A stretch of 64,000 nt of DNA from Alcanivorax nanhaiticus (GCF_000756665.1 NZ_ARXV01000006.1:1-64000); one strand, 5' to 3'. Shown: positions 8,962-19,120, numbered from the stretch's first letter. The notes: a model not told the origin generated them from the sequence alone. Translations and numbers: made by a program.

Positions 8962-11900
8962 AACGCGGACTCCTCCACTACTTCAGCGTCAGCGGCTGTA
9001 TCAACAGGTTCAGCCGCCACCTCTTCCGGTGATTCCTGCACATCCACAACAGATTTGCTGTCAGGCTCCACAACGTTGGAGGACTCATCCGCAGGTGTCT
9101 CGCTGGCTTCTTCAGCAACCTCTGCCTCTGCCATAGCCTCCTCAGCAACCGGAGCTTCATCTTGGGCAAGCGAGGCCTCGCTCACGGCTGCATCATCTGC
9201 AGTCACCGTGGCTTCAGGTTCAGCTGCCTCTGCCTGCTTTTCCCCCATGCCTTCCTCTACGGCGTCACCGGCTTCGCCTGCGACTTCCGGCTCAACATCC
9301 ATGGCTTGCGCTTCTGAGTCAGCCGCCGCTGCATCCATGGCAGCATCATCAGTTACGGGAACCGCTTGCACTCCCTGCACGTCCATAACCTCTGGGGCGG
9401 AAGCTGGCGCCGCCGCACCTTCGCCTGCCGGTGCGGCAGGCGCCACTGGCAACTGCGGACTCACCAACGACTGATAGCTGACATTGTTGACCATCGCGAT
9501 AAAGCCGCTGCTTTCTTCAAACTTGGCGTAACGGCCCGGCATCAGACTGGAAAGTTTGACGATACTCTTGTCGACCCAATCGTTGTAAACGCCCACATCG
9601 ATCAAGCCAACGTTCTTCTCGTGAATATCGATGGACTTCTCTTCGAACGGATAGGACTGTTCGTCGAGGAGAAATTCATACTGCTGCATCTCCAATTCAC
9701 TTAGCCCACTCGGGCGCTCGGAGTTCAACAGCGAGCGACTGAAGTTGTAATAGATTTCCGCGATGTAGTAAGTCGCCGCTGCCGTGACTTCGCCGATTTC
9801 GTAATCCACCAGTTGGCCAAACGCCGCATTGGCCGCCTTCATGGCATCACGCTTGCGGCGCAGGCTGGACTCGAAAGGCTGAGTCAGCTTCAGCTCGGCA
9901 AATTCGGTGTACATCGGCTCGGTCAGGATAAGGTGTGAGGTACCTGCCAGATAACGCATCCGATCGGAACGATCTTCCGGTGCTGCCTGAGAATAAACGT
10001 AAACCAGCGCATTCAGCTCATTGTGATAGCCCGGGGTATCACCACGTTTCTTGAGAATACCGGCGATAGCATTGTGCATTTCCATTACCGGCTCCCGCGG
10101 TGCCGGGAAATAGGTAATGAAGCGGCGACGGACTTCGATAGCCTTGTCAGCGTTATCGACTTCCATATACAGATCCGCAGCCACCTTCAGCGCCTCACGA
10201 CGAATACCCTCATCGTCACTCTCGCTTTCAATACGCTCGTATTCCGCCGCCGCCAATGCCAGCTTGCCATCTTCGCTATACACCTGAGCCAGCTTCTTGG
10301 TCACATCGGCCTGTAGCTCATGCTCCGGGTAGTTGTTGCGGAATGCCATCAACACATCGGCAGAACGAGTCCAGTCTTCCAGCTTGATCAGCGCAGTAGC
10401 GGCATCATAATCCGCAGACGGACGCAGCTTGGACTGCGGTGCAGCCTGGCCTACCCGCAGGAAGTGCTCAGCCGCTACCAGGTACTCGCCCTCGGCATTG
10501 GCCTGCTCACCCTGCTTATAGATAGCGGCTGCCAGGTTTTCTACCAACTCCTTGCGAGTCGGATCTTCCGGTGCGGTCAGATTCAATACGTTCTGATACG
10601 CCGCTTCCGCATCCGCAAATTGCTCCAATTCAAACGAAGAGTGAGCCACAATCAACCAACCAGAGCGGCGTTCTTCCTGGGGAGCCTCGGGGAACAACTC
10701 CAGCATCTTTCGACCGGTGGTCACCGCGAAGGCGTAGTCCTTCATGGCGAAGATATCTTCCAGCGCGGCATTCATCACCAGCGATGCTTTTTCGTGCTGC
10801 GGGAAAGTTTCAGAGAAACGCAACGAGCTGCGAATCACATCGCGTTTTACTGGATCCTTCTGCGCTTCTTCTGCCACTTCCAAATTTTTGCGGTGGGTGT
10901 ACACGGCTGCGTAACCCGCTGCTGCCGCTTTTTCATGGGCAGGATAATCATAGGCCGTGCGCTCATACTCCAGGGCAGCCTCATGATAGGACTTGTTCTC
11001 CAGCAGCAGGTCCGCCAGCTGGTAGTTCATCACCGGCGCCTCGGCATCTTTCGGGAAAGAATCCAGGAACTCGTGATACCAATGCTGAGCCTCGACAAAA
11101 TTGTCCGCACGCTGCTTCACAAAATCCTTGTTCTGGTACATGGCGTGGTAGTAATTCGCCAATTCAGTAAGCGTGGATTTCAGCAACGCCAACACGTCTG
11201 GATAGGCATCCACTTCAAAGTGCTGCCAGTAGCGGGATTTCAGACCATAACTGGTGGCGAATTCCTTATTGGCCTCGATAACCAACTTGGGAAAACCACC
11301 CTTTTTGTAGATTTCGATGACCCGCATATCAAAGTGTGGGGCCACTTTGTCATAGGGGTTCAACTCAACAAACGTCTTGTAGGATGCTGCCGCATCCGCA
11401 TAGCGACGCTTCTCCAGATAGTGCTCACCCAGGTTACGGTAAATATCCACTTCATAGCTGCGCGAACCATGCTTCTTGAAGTAGTCCACCACAGAATCCG
11501 GGCCGCCCATCGCCGAGAAACTCAGACTGATCACGCGGAAGGTATCGTCGATACGCTTCTGTTCAATATCATCTTCCGGGTTTTCGAAGTCGTAACCGAT
11601 GCTGATCTTGTGATCCAGCAACGCCACAAACTGGTTCATGCCCTCTTCGAGCATATCCTGCTTGTAGAAGGTCCACCCCAGCTTGTAGAGAGAAAGCTCG
11701 TAATAAAATGAGTCAGAACCGGCATTCACGATAGCCAGGTAGGCGTTTTCCGCGTCCAGATACTTCTTGCGGGTAAAGTAGTATTCACCACGACGGAACT
11801 GGACTTCATCAATGTAGTTCGAGTTCGGGTATTCCGCCGCAATGCGATTCATGACTTCAACGGCTTCATCCACACGACCCAGTTCTTCATAGGCGCGGGT

Positions 11901-12479
11901 CATCTGGTATAGCACCTGGTCATTTCGCTCATACATTGGGTACTTCTCAAGCAACTGCTTGTAGAGCCCAATCGCTTCTTCCGCACTCTGGTTTTCAAGA
12001 CCGTTTGCCACCTGGTCTTCCGGCACTGCCCCCACCGTAGCCGGCATGTCGGTCTGGGTTGCGCGGTTTTCGAAATCCGATTCTGATTCCTGATCACCAA
12101 TCACGGCGATGCCCGAGGCGGTTGCTTCACCGGCACCTGGCAGAGCAGATTTTTCCGGTGCATCCATGGCTGCCGATGCCCCGCCGGTTACTGGTGCGGT
12201 CACACCAACGCCGGGACTTTCGAAGGTGCCGTATTCACGCTCGATCTTGAGATCAGCAAGACGACGAATCGCCTCTGGCGTCATGGCAGACTCAGGGGTT
12301 TCTTCCAGGAAGTTCTGGTAGCCCTGCATGGCTTTTTCGATACCACCTTCGATCACTTCATCAGACAGATCGAGCTTCACATTGCGCAATTCAGCAATGG
12401 TGCCCTTCTCCGACACCGAAGCACAGGAGGCCAGCAATACGGACGCGGCCAACAGACTGACTACACGGGTTGGCATCAT
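8958..12479 (-). CDS. Large TPR lipoprotein
   Basis: 1173 residues. Lipobox LLASC at about residue 19, then an Ala/Glu-rich spacer, then a long array of TPR/Sel1-like helical repeats from about 160 to 900. The C-terminal region is extremely acidic and Ala/Val/Glu-rich (about 1010-1173), probably disordered. Several repeats show the YPxxxYxDEV and AxxxYxxxL spacing of outer-membrane TPR proteins. The ATG overlaps the stop of the 648-residue gene by 4 nt. It is probably the large scaffold of the envelope-spanning machine. The low-complexity tail is unusual. Confidence 0.82.
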   Translation of the reverse strand: MMPTRVVSLLAASVLLASCASVSEKGTIAELRNVKLDLSDEVIEGGIEKAMQGYQNFLEETPESAMTPEAIRRLADLKIEREYGTFESPGVGVTAPVTGGASAAMDAPEKSALPGAGEATASGIAVIGDQESESDFENRATQTDMPATVGAVPEDQVANGLENQSAEEAIGLYKQLLEKYPMYERNDQVLYQMTRAYEELGRVDEAVEVMNRIAAEYPNSNYIDEVQFRRGEYYFTRKKYLDAENAYLAIVNAGSDSFYYELSLYKLGWTFYKQDMLEEGMNQFVALLDHKISIGYDFENPEDDIEQKRIDDTFRVISLSFSAMGGPDSVVDYFKKHGSRSYEVDIYRNLGEHYLEKRRYADAAASYKTFVELNPYDKVAPHFDMRVIEIYKKGGFPKLVIEANKEFATSYGLKSRYWQHFEVDAYPDVLALLKSTLTELANYYHAMYQNKDFVKQRADNFVEAQHWYHEFLDSFPKDAEAPVMNYQLADLLLENKSYHEAALEYERTAYDYPAHEKAAAAGYAAVYTHRKNLEVAEEAQKDPVKRDVIRSSLRFSETFPQHEKASLVMNAALEDIFAMKDYAFAVTTGRKMLELFPEAPQEERRSGWLIVAHSSFELEQFADAEAAYQNVLNLTAPEDPTRKELVENLAAAIYKQGEQANAEGEYLVAAEHFLRVGQAAPQSKLRPSADYDAATALIKLEDWTRSADVLMAFRNNYPEHELQADVTKKLAQVYSEDGKLALAAAEYERIESESDDEGIRREALKVAADLYMEVDNADKAIEVRRRFITYFPAPREPVMEMHNAIAGILKKRGDTPGYHNELNALVYVYSQAAPEDRSDRMRYLAGTSHLILTEPMYTEFAELKLTQPFESSLRRKRDAMKAANAAFGQLVDYEIGEVTAAATYYIAEIYYNFSRSLLNSERPSGLSELEMQQYEFLLDEQSYPFEEKSIDIHEKNVGLIDVGVYNDWVDKSIVKLSSLMPGRYAKFEESSGFIAMVNNVSYQSLVSPQLPVAPAAPAGEGAAAPASAPEVMDVQGVQAVPVTDDAAMDAAAADSEAQAMDVEPEVAGEAGDAVEEGMGEKQAEAAEPEATVTADDAAVSEASLAQDEAPVAEEAMAEAEVAEEASETPADESSNVVEPDSKSVVDVQESPEEVAAEPVDTAADAEVVEESAL

Positions 12480-14422
12480 TGTGATTCGCCCTCCCCGCTA
12501 TCCGCCTTGTTCTCTTCACTGGCCTCAATAATCTTTTTCTGCGCGGCTTCCTGCTGGGCCTTCACCGCCCGGTCGTAGCTTTCCGCCATGGCGAAACGAG
12601 CCTGAATTTGATACTGGTCAATGCGATCACGACGCTGTTGCAATTCATTGATCGCCATTTTTTCAAGCATGTGCCCCACGCCATTCATCAGATGCGTAAC
12701 GGTCTTGCCGGCACGATCAATCTTCGCTCTGGCCCGAACAATCTGTGCCTCGTACCCCTGATAACTTTGCGTAGCAGCCTGACGGGTACGGACATAAGAG
12801 GCATAGATGGTTTCCATCCGTTGCACATCCACTTCCAGCTCTTTCAGGTGCTGAAAGGCTTCCGTCAGACGATCCTGGTAGTCCAGATTGACATTCCAGC
12901 TCAACACTCCGCGCAACCGCTTGATGCGACGGCGCGCTTCCTCACCTGAGGGACTCTGGTCGTTTTGATATTGCTGCTCCAGCTGATCGAGCTGCATACC
13001 AACAATTCGCTCATCTGCGGTAATCAGCATTTCCGGGCGGGGCGCCACCAGCAGTCGCTGAAGGCGATCACGAATACTGTCCCGTTGCTCCATACGCAAC
13101 AGGATACGGGAGTCCAATTCACGGAAGCGGGCATCAATACCCGGCAGCAGAGGCTCGTAATAACGGCGGCGCATTTCGATCAGATCTTCATAGGCGGCCA
13201 GATCCTCCTGCCAGGCAATCATCCGCCGACGCATGTCTTCCAGGTCCAGGTAATTTTTCAACAACACCTGAAAATCATTGGACGCCATCAAATCCATCAA
13301 ATAGTAGGTTTCCGGGGTTTCCGGTAATTCACGCAGGCGCACCAGCCAGTTGCTGTCCAGCTTGATCTCTTCGCGCACCATGGCCCTGAAGAAATTACCG
13401 TTACGGATGCTCTCGATGGAATCGTTAAGACGTGTTCGCTCCACACCAAAGGCATCCAGCGCGCTACCGTAAAGCAGTGCGGCTTTGCCATGCATTTCCA
13501 GATTGGCGTAGGAATAGGGGACGCCCAACAGACTTTCCTGGACCGCCTTGTTGGTGGGGTTACGCTTGAACAGAATGGTCCACGGTACCAGCGCCCGGTC
13601 AAAACGCTGCAGCGCCACATCGGACCAGCCCGAGCCCAACAGAGCCTTGTTGGAGAAGGGCCCTTCAAGGCGCACCCGGTCCAGATACTGCTTGGCCTCT
13701 TCCGGCTGCTCCGCCTCCAGCAGCCGATAACCCAGTACCAGGTTGGCCTTGTCCCGAATCCCCAGAGAGGGCTCATCTTTCTTGCTGACCTGGATCTGAC
13801 CGGTCTTGTCCAGCTGATTGAGACCTTTCTTCTCTTCACCAGAAAGGATCAGGGCAATACCCAGGTTATAGCCAGCAAACCCTTCGTAACCGGAAACGTT
13901 TTCCAGCTTTTCCAGAATCTCGATAGCTTCTGAAAAACGGCCATTCACCGTATAGATCTGGGCTCGCAACAACCGCTCATCATTACGAACACTTTCCGGT
14001 ACCGTGCCCTCGATCCGGTCGATGGTATGTACCGCATTCAGCTTTTCGCCTTTCTCATAAAAAATACGCGCCAGCCGATAGGCCGCTTCATTCTTGATCT
14101 GTTGATCTACATCGCCTTCCAGCACCGCGTTGATGGCGCGGCCCGCCTTGCGGTGCATGCGATAGGACAGCTCGAAATCCCCCACCGAGAATTCGGCATG
14201 GCCTGAGTCGATGTGCAGGGGGTCCAGTCGCTGTTCGTCTACCCGATAGTACTGCTCCAGCTCGGCATCCAGGCGGGAGATAGCATCAAAATACAGCCCC
14301 TGCTCGGCATAATAGAACGCCTCCCCCAGGAACAGGTCCCGGGGCTGGGAGTCAGAAGAGTCTTCCGCCCAGGCCGGCACCATGGCGCACAGCCCGAACA
14401 GCACAATGTGACGGAAAGCCAT
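12476..14422 (-). CDS. Periplasmic TPR/coiled-coil protein
   Basis: 648 residues. A signal peptide ends near residue 19 (MVPAWA/EDSS). TPR-like helices follow (about 30-330), then a long charged coiled coil (about 380-640, rich in Arg/Glu/Gln) ending in EENKADSGEGESQ. It starts 3 nt after the preceding gene and overlaps the next by 4 nt, so all three are translationally coupled. No specific family name was recognised. By position it should be a periplasmic rod or scaffold of the motor. Confidence 0.8.
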   Translation of the reverse strand: MAFRHIVLFGLCAMVPAWAEDSSDSQPRDLFLGEAFYYAEQGLYFDAISRLDAELEQYYRVDEQRLDPLHIDSGHAEFSVGDFELSYRMHRKAGRAINAVLEGDVDQQIKNEAAYRLARIFYEKGEKLNAVHTIDRIEGTVPESVRNDERLLRAQIYTVNGRFSEAIEILEKLENVSGYEGFAGYNLGIALILSGEEKKGLNQLDKTGQIQVSKKDEPSLGIRDKANLVLGYRLLEAEQPEEAKQYLDRVRLEGPFSNKALLGSGWSDVALQRFDRALVPWTILFKRNPTNKAVQESLLGVPYSYANLEMHGKAALLYGSALDAFGVERTRLNDSIESIRNGNFFRAMVREEIKLDSNWLVRLRELPETPETYYLMDLMASNDFQVLLKNYLDLEDMRRRMIAWQEDLAAYEDLIEMRRRYYEPLLPGIDARFRELDSRILLRMEQRDSIRDRLQRLLVAPRPEMLITADERIVGMQLDQLEQQYQNDQSPSGEEARRRIKRLRGVLSWNVNLDYQDRLTEAFQHLKELEVDVQRMETIYASYVRTRQAATQSYQGYEAQIVRARAKIDRAGKTVTHLMNGVGHMLEKMAINELQQRRDRIDQYQIQARFAMAESYDRAVKAQQEAAQKKIIEASEENKADSGEGESQ

Positions 14423-14425
14423 GAA

Positions 14426-14932
14426 TTACCGGTCTTTAAAGTTAATGGTGTTACCCGAGCCAAACAGGGAAATTTCCACCAGACGCGGGCCCTGCTCCTT
14501 GGTAAAGGTGTGGCTCGCAGTTTCCTGGAAATCCTGACCGGAAACGGTCACTTCCAGCTTGTGCTGGCCGGCGCGAACATTGCCGGTGTAAATGCGCTGC
14601 ACCCCACCCGCCTTGAGCGCCTCCAGCTCTTTAAAGGTATAGACGTGATGCATCACGTCTTCGCCATCCACCCTGATATCCACAGAGTCCACACGCGCAT
14701 CCTGTTCGCCCGCCATGGACACAAACACTGAAACCTGGGTATTGGAGGGGTAGATCAGTTTTTCTTCTAGCTGCAGTAGCTCAGTAGAAATAGCCAGCAC
14801 GTCCTGCTTAATGTCCTGAACTTGCTCGTCCAGACCCTTGATCTTGTCACGGGATACATCATCCGCTGCCGCCACCCACTGCGCCAAAGTCAGCATCACC
14901 GCCAGCGAAAACACTCTAACTACTTCAAACAT
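14426..14932 (-). CDS. Exported coiled-coil protein, first gene of the motor operon
   Basis: 168 residues from the ATG at 14932, preferred because GGGGA lies just upstream. An in-frame ATG six codons earlier has its purine run too close. It has a signal peptide (VFSLAVMLTLAQWVAA), a heptad-like helix (about 25-60), and a beta-rich domain (about 65-160) with polar, Gly-containing strands. It starts the nine-gene operon, with BrkB transcribed the other way. No family was recognised. Confidence 0.75.
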   Translation of the reverse strand: MFEVVRVFSLAVMLTLAQWVAAADDVSRDKIKGLDEQVQDIKQDVLAISTELLQLEEKLIYPSNTQVSVFVSMAGEQDARVDSVDIRVDGEDVMHHVYTFKELEALKAGGVQRIYTGNVRAGQHKLEVTVSGQDFQETASHTFTKEQGPRLVEISLFGSGNTINFKDR

Positions 14933-15258
14933 AACGTCCCCAGGGAGCATCCCTTAAGAATTCTTTTAGTCCATCTGACCATGACCGGATCACCAAATCC
15001 TCCGACTGGTACACATTTCTGTAAGTTGAAAGCATTATTTTTTGATATATAACAAGTACCTAGCCACCAACTTTAAAGCATGATATTCAAATGAAACATA
15101 TTGAATAATCCTGCCAAAACAAAGGCGACCCACCCCGCCCTGACTACCGCTCATGCGGCGCGCTACGGTTTTCTGTGAGCCACATCACGACTCCTCTCCC
15201 CCTTCCCAGCCCCCATTCGGTGCGGCACACTGCCCCAACTGGCGGAGAACCGAACATC
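14933..15258. other. Divergent intergenic region
   Basis: An AT-rich block at about 15021-15110 separates the motor operon (leftward) from the BrkB gene (rightward). It should hold both promoters. Several -10-like words occur, but no -35/-10 pair is good enough to name. No gene, tRNA or repeat was seen. Confidence 0.5.
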
Positions 15259-16158
15259 ATGCGCGACCACCTCAACAGTGGATTTACCATTCTCAAACGA
15301 GCCATCAGGCTTTGGCTGGACAGCAATGCCGGCAGCTACGCGGGGTCGCTGGCGTTTTTCACCCTGTTTTCGCTGGCACCGGTGATCATTCTGGCGGTCA
15401 AGGTCACCTCACTGGTGATGACCAGCGACGCTGCCATGGCTGAGATTCTTGCCCAGCTGGAAAGCACTGTGGGGCCTGCTGCCACGGAGGAAATCCGCAA
15501 TCTGATTGCCAAGACCCAGGCCCCGACCCAGGGCCTGCTGGCAGGGGCATTGAGCTTGTTGGTGATCATCATCGGTGCCACTACCGTATTTGGTCAGATG
15601 CAGCACTCCATGAACACCATCTGGGAAGTCGCTCCCCGGCCCTCACGCAATACCATCATCGCCCTGATCAAGAGCCGGCTGCTGTCCCTGACTGTGGTGA
15701 TATCACTGGGATTCGTACTGCTGGTCTCCCTTCTACTGAATGTGATCGTTCACTCACTGATGGCCTACGCCGGCCACTGGCTACCCTTTCACGGCAGCCT
15801 GGCTGTCGCCATGGAGATGCTGGTATCACTGCTGGTCATCACCCTGCTCTTTGCCACCATGTTTCGGGTCTTGCCGGATGTGGTCCTGCGCTGGAAAGAT
15901 GTCCTGCTGGCCGCCCTGATTACCGCCGTCCTGTTTTCAATTGGTCGCGCCCTGATTGCCCTGTACCTGACTTATACCGCCACCGCCTCCACCTATGGCG
16001 CGGCCGGCTCACTGGTGGTTCTGCTCATGTGGGTGTATTACTCCTCCATGATTTTGCTGTTTGGTGCCGCCCTGGCCCGAGCGATATGCGAACACCGCAA
16101 TGTGACCATCCGCCCACGGAATACTGCCATTCGAGTGCGCCGAGAACTGGTTCACTGA
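15259..16158 (+). CDS. YihY/BrkB-family inner-membrane protein
   Basis: 299 residues with about six hydrophobic helices. The first carries the family pattern SYAGSLAFFTLFSLAPVIIL (about 31-50). The YihY/BrkB family was once called RNase BN, but a true nuclease role is not supported. Its real function is unclear. The start is ATG 15259; the longer upstream frame lacks family character. It ends in a basic tail (VRRELVH). The following transglycosylase starts 77 nt later on the same strand, so co-transcription is possible. Confidence 0.85.
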   Translation: MRDHLNSGFTILKRAIRLWLDSNAGSYAGSLAFFTLFSLAPVIILAVKVTSLVMTSDAAMAEILAQLESTVGPAATEEIRNLIAKTQAPTQGLLAGALSLLVIIIGATTVFGQMQHSMNTIWEVAPRPSRNTIIALIKSRLLSLTVVISLGFVLLVSLLLNVIVHSLMAYAGHWLPFHGSLAVAMEMLVSLLVITLLFATMFRVLPDVVLRWKDVLLAALITAVLFSIGRALIALYLTYTATASTYGAAGSLVVLLMWVYYSSMILLFGAALARAICEHRNVTIRPRNTAIRVRRELVH

Positions 16159-16235
16159 GTTTTTTACAGCCCTGCCCGACACGGGCAGGTATCCTTGGCA
16201 TTTACCCTTTGTCCACCTTGCTGTTCGGAGAGTGC

Positions 16236-17474
16236 ATGTTCGCTGTACGCCTGCTTCCCCTTGTTGTCCCCGCTCTGCTTTTTATTCAGCCTGCCCATGC
16301 TGCCAAGGAAACGGCCTCGAACACTGAAGCCACCCTCACCGAGGAAAGCTTTCGCCAATGTGTGAGCGATCTGCAGCATCAAGCCATCAAGGCCGGCGTT
16401 GCAGAGCAAACCGTCAAGGACAGCCTGGCCAAAGTGAGCCTGAACCAGAAGGTCATTGAGCTGGATCGCAGCCAACCGGAGTTCACCAGCAGCTTCGCCG
16501 ACTACTACACTCGTCGGGTCAGCGATACCCGGGTGAAGACCGGCCGAGAGCGCTACCGTGAGTTGCAGCCATTGCTAAAGGAGCTGACCCGCGAATACGG
16601 AGTGCCGGGCCACTATCTGGTGGCGTTCTGGGGGCTGGAAACCAACTACGGGGGCTATCTGGGCTACATCCCTACCCTGGACGCCCTGGCCACCCTGGCC
16701 TGCGAAGGTCGGCGCGGCGAATACTTCACCGGAGAACTGTTTAACGCCCTGCGCATTGTCGAGGCTGGCGATGCCCGCGCCGACACCATGCAAGGCTCCT
16801 GGGCCGGCGCCATGGGCCAGACCCAGTTCATGCCCGCCATTTTCCTGCGCTACGCCACAGACCATGATGGCGATGGCCGTCGCGATCTGTGGGGCAGCCG
16901 GGAAGACGCTCTGGCGTCAGCGGCCAATTTCCTGCGTGATCTGGGCTGGGTGAAAGAGCAGCGCTGGGGCAGGGAAGTCAAACTGCCGGAAAACTTTGAT
17001 TATCAGCTCACCGGCTTTGCCCACAAGCGCAGCCTGACCGACTGGGCGAAGCACGGCATCACCATGCCCAATGGCCAGCCCCTGCCTGCCGCCGAGATGG
17101 AAGCTGCCGTGATTGTGCCTTCCGGCCACAACGGCCCCGCCTTCCTCGCCTATGATAATTTCCGCGTGATCATGGGCTGGAACCGCTCAGAGGCCTACGC
17201 CATTGCTGTAGGCCGGCTTGCTGATCGCATCGCCGGGGCGGGCACGCTTGCCCAGCCGCCAGTACCCGCCCCCCGTCTCAACCGCGAACAAGTGACCCTG
17301 GCCCAGCGGGTACTGAACAGCCAGGGATTCGGTGCGGGCAAGGAAGATGGCTTGATGGGCCCCGGCACCCGCAAGGCCATTGCCCGTTACCAGCAAGCCA
17401 ACGGCATGGTGCCTGACGGCTTTCCGGACGCTGAAGTCCTGAATGCATTGGGCATTCTCGACGACAGCCAATAA
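16236..17474 (+). CDS. Lytic murein transglycosylase (MltB-like) with C-terminal peptidoglycan-binding domain
   Basis: 412 residues from ATG 16236, preceded by GGAGAG. A signal peptide (LLPLVVPALLFIQPAHA) has no lipobox Cys, so the protein is probably soluble in the periplasm. The catalytic domain (about 35-320) has VAFWGLETNYGGYLG with the acid Glu, and GAMGQTQFMP. A PG_binding_1 domain covers about 350-408 (DGLMGPGTRKAIARYQ). It cleaves the glycan strand to 1,6-anhydro ends. A hairpin (about 17490-17515) lies before the next gene, which starts about 80 nt later. Confidence 0.92.
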   Translation: MFAVRLLPLVVPALLFIQPAHAAKETASNTEATLTEESFRQCVSDLQHQAIKAGVAEQTVKDSLAKVSLNQKVIELDRSQPEFTSSFADYYTRRVSDTRVKTGRERYRELQPLLKELTREYGVPGHYLVAFWGLETNYGGYLGYIPTLDALATLACEGRRGEYFTGELFNALRIVEAGDARADTMQGSWAGAMGQTQFMPAIFLRYATDHDGDGRRDLWGSREDALASAANFLRDLGWVKEQRWGREVKLPENFDYQLTGFAHKRSLTDWAKHGITMPNGQPLPAAEMEAAVIVPSGHNGPAFLAYDNFRVIMGWNRSEAYAIAVGRLADRIAGAGTLAQPPVPAPRLNREQVTLAQRVLNSQGFGAGKEDGLMGPGTRKAIARYQQANGMVPDGFPDAEVLNALGILDDSQ

Positions 17475-17555
17475 GCCACTCCAAATCATCGGCGGTGGGT
17501 GACCCTCACCCGCCGTCCGTGGCATGCTCTGGATTCGATTCAAGCGGAGCGAATC

Positions 17556-18677
17556 ATGCGTCCTGTTCTTGTCACCTTGCTGGGCAGTCTTGCCCTCACC
17601 GCCTGCGCCGACAACAGCGCATCACTATCACCCCAGACAGATGACACCATCATCGCCAGCGAAATTGGCAGTGGCCTCCATCACCCTTGGGCACTGGCTT
17701 TTGTTTCTGATAGCGAATGGCTGGTGACCGAACGGCGCGGCACCCTGCGGCGCCTGGTCGATGGCTCCTTGCACTCCACTCCGGTCAGCGGGGTGCCAGA
17801 GGTGGTAGCCAAAGGCCAGGGTGGCCTGATGGACATTGGCCTGCATCCTGATTTCGCCAACAATCAACGTCTGTACCTGAGCTATGCCAAACCTTGCGGG
17901 GATAACGGCGGGACCACTGCGGTCGGATATGGCATCTACAGGGAAGGCACCCTTTCCGATTTCCGCGATATCTATGTGGCTGAAAAATCCTGCACCAATA
18001 CCGCCAAACATTTCGGCGGCAGAATCCTGTTCGATAATGACGGCTACCTGTTTCTGAGCATCGGCGATCGCGGCCAGCGCGATCGAGCCCAGGACACCAG
18101 CGACCCGGCAGGCAGCGTTCTCAGGTTGCGCGAGGATGGCAGCATTCCCGCTGACAACCCGCTGGCCGGACAGAAGGGCAAGGCTGCCGAAATCTGGAGC
18201 TGGGGCCACCGTAATCCGCAGGGCATGGCACTGCACCCGCAAACCGGCAAACCCTGGCTGAATGAACATGGTCCCCGCGGCGGTGACGAGATCAACGCCC
18301 CCGAGCCGGGCATCAATTATGGCTGGCCGGTGATCACCTACGGCCGCGAGTACTATGGGCCAAGCATCGGTGACACCGAAAAGAAAGGCTATGCCCAGCC
18401 GCTACTGCACTGGACGCCGTCCATCGCGCCCTCAGGTATGGCATTCATCACCAGTGACCGCTATCCGGACTGGCAAGGTGACGTGGTCAACGGCGCCCTG
18501 AAACTGGCCCACCTCAACAAAGTCACGTTTGACGGCACTACCCCCACCCGCGAAGTTCGTCTGCTGCAAGACCGCAACGAACGCATCCGTGATGTAAGAC
18601 AGGGACCGGACGGTTATCTGTACCTGCTCACCGACAGCAGCAACGGCAAGCTGCTCAGACTGGAACCGGCGGAATAG
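17556..18677 (+). CDS. PQQ-dependent sugar dehydrogenase lipoprotein (YliI/Asd-like)
   Basis: 373 residues from ATG 17556 (GGAG upstream). It has a lipoprotein signal with lipobox LTAC. A six-bladed propeller of the glucose/sorbosone dehydrogenase family follows, with HPWALAF, GGRILFDNDGYLF, WSWGHRNPQGMAL and NEHGPRGGDEIN. The family oxidises aldoses at the cell surface with PQQ and passes electrons to the respiratory chain. No pqq synthesis gene lies in the window. Its stop is 13 nt before the giant heptamer array. Confidence 0.9.
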   Translation: MRPVLVTLLGSLALTACADNSASLSPQTDDTIIASEIGSGLHHPWALAFVSDSEWLVTERRGTLRRLVDGSLHSTPVSGVPEVVAKGQGGLMDIGLHPDFANNQRLYLSYAKPCGDNGGTTAVGYGIYREGTLSDFRDIYVAEKSCTNTAKHFGGRILFDNDGYLFLSIGDRGQRDRAQDTSDPAGSVLRLREDGSIPADNPLAGQKGKAAEIWSWGHRNPQGMALHPQTGKPWLNEHGPRGGDEINAPEPGINYGWPVITYGREYYGPSIGDTEKKGYAQPLLHWTPSIAPSGMAFITSDRYPDWQGDVVNGALKLAHLNKVTFDGTTPTREVRLLQDRNERIRDVRQGPDGYLYLLTDSSNGKLLRLEPAE

Positions 18678-18689
18678 AGAATCAGAAGC

Positions 18690-18997
18690 GAGTTTCGAGT
18701 TTCGAGTTTCGAGTTTCGAGTTTCGAGTTTCGAGTTTCGAGTTTCGAGTTTCGAGTTTCGAGTTTCGAGTTTCGAGTTTCGAGTTTCGAGTTTCGAGTTT
18801 CGAGTTTCGAGTTTCGAGTTTCGAGTTTCGAGTTTCGAGTTTCGAGTTTCGAGTTTCGAGTTTCGAGTTTCGAGTTTCGAGTTTCGAGTTTCGAGTTTCG
18901 AGTTTCGAGTTTCGAGTTTCGAGTTTCGAGTTTCGAGTTTCGAGTTTCGAGTTTCGAGTTTCGAGTTTCGAGTTTCGAGTTTCGAGTTTCGAGTTTC
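18690..18997. repeat. Perfect tandem array: 44 copies of heptamer GAGTTTC
   Basis: 308 nt of uninterrupted 7-nt repeat, with every unit identical. In the minus strand three of these units read as the 7-residue repeat RNSKLET, so long spurious frames arise. The array begins 13 nt after a stop codon. The copy number probably varies between strains and could be mis-assembled, because no base marks a position inside it. Confidence 0.98.
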
Positions 18998-19120
18998 GAA
19001 GAGCAAACCCCACACTAAGCGCAAGCCAAAGCTTTTTCTTGGTTCGTCGCGGATTAGCGGGAAAGGCACTATTCAGCCCGACAGCTGACGCAAAACCCGA
19101 CTCGCCAGAAGGTCAATACC

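Noticed and set aside
10320..11711. A 463-residue plus-strand frame opposite the large TPR gene
   Set aside because: Antisense shadow without ribosome site, signal or family motif.
18690..18997. CRISPR array
   Set aside because: The repeat is seven bases with no spacers and no cas genes nearby.
18432..19069. Two overlapping minus-strand frames (18432-19013 and 18614-19069) made of a seven-residue repeat, 193 and 151 residues
   Set aside because: They are three-frame readings of the 44-unit heptamer array with no ribosome site or family character.
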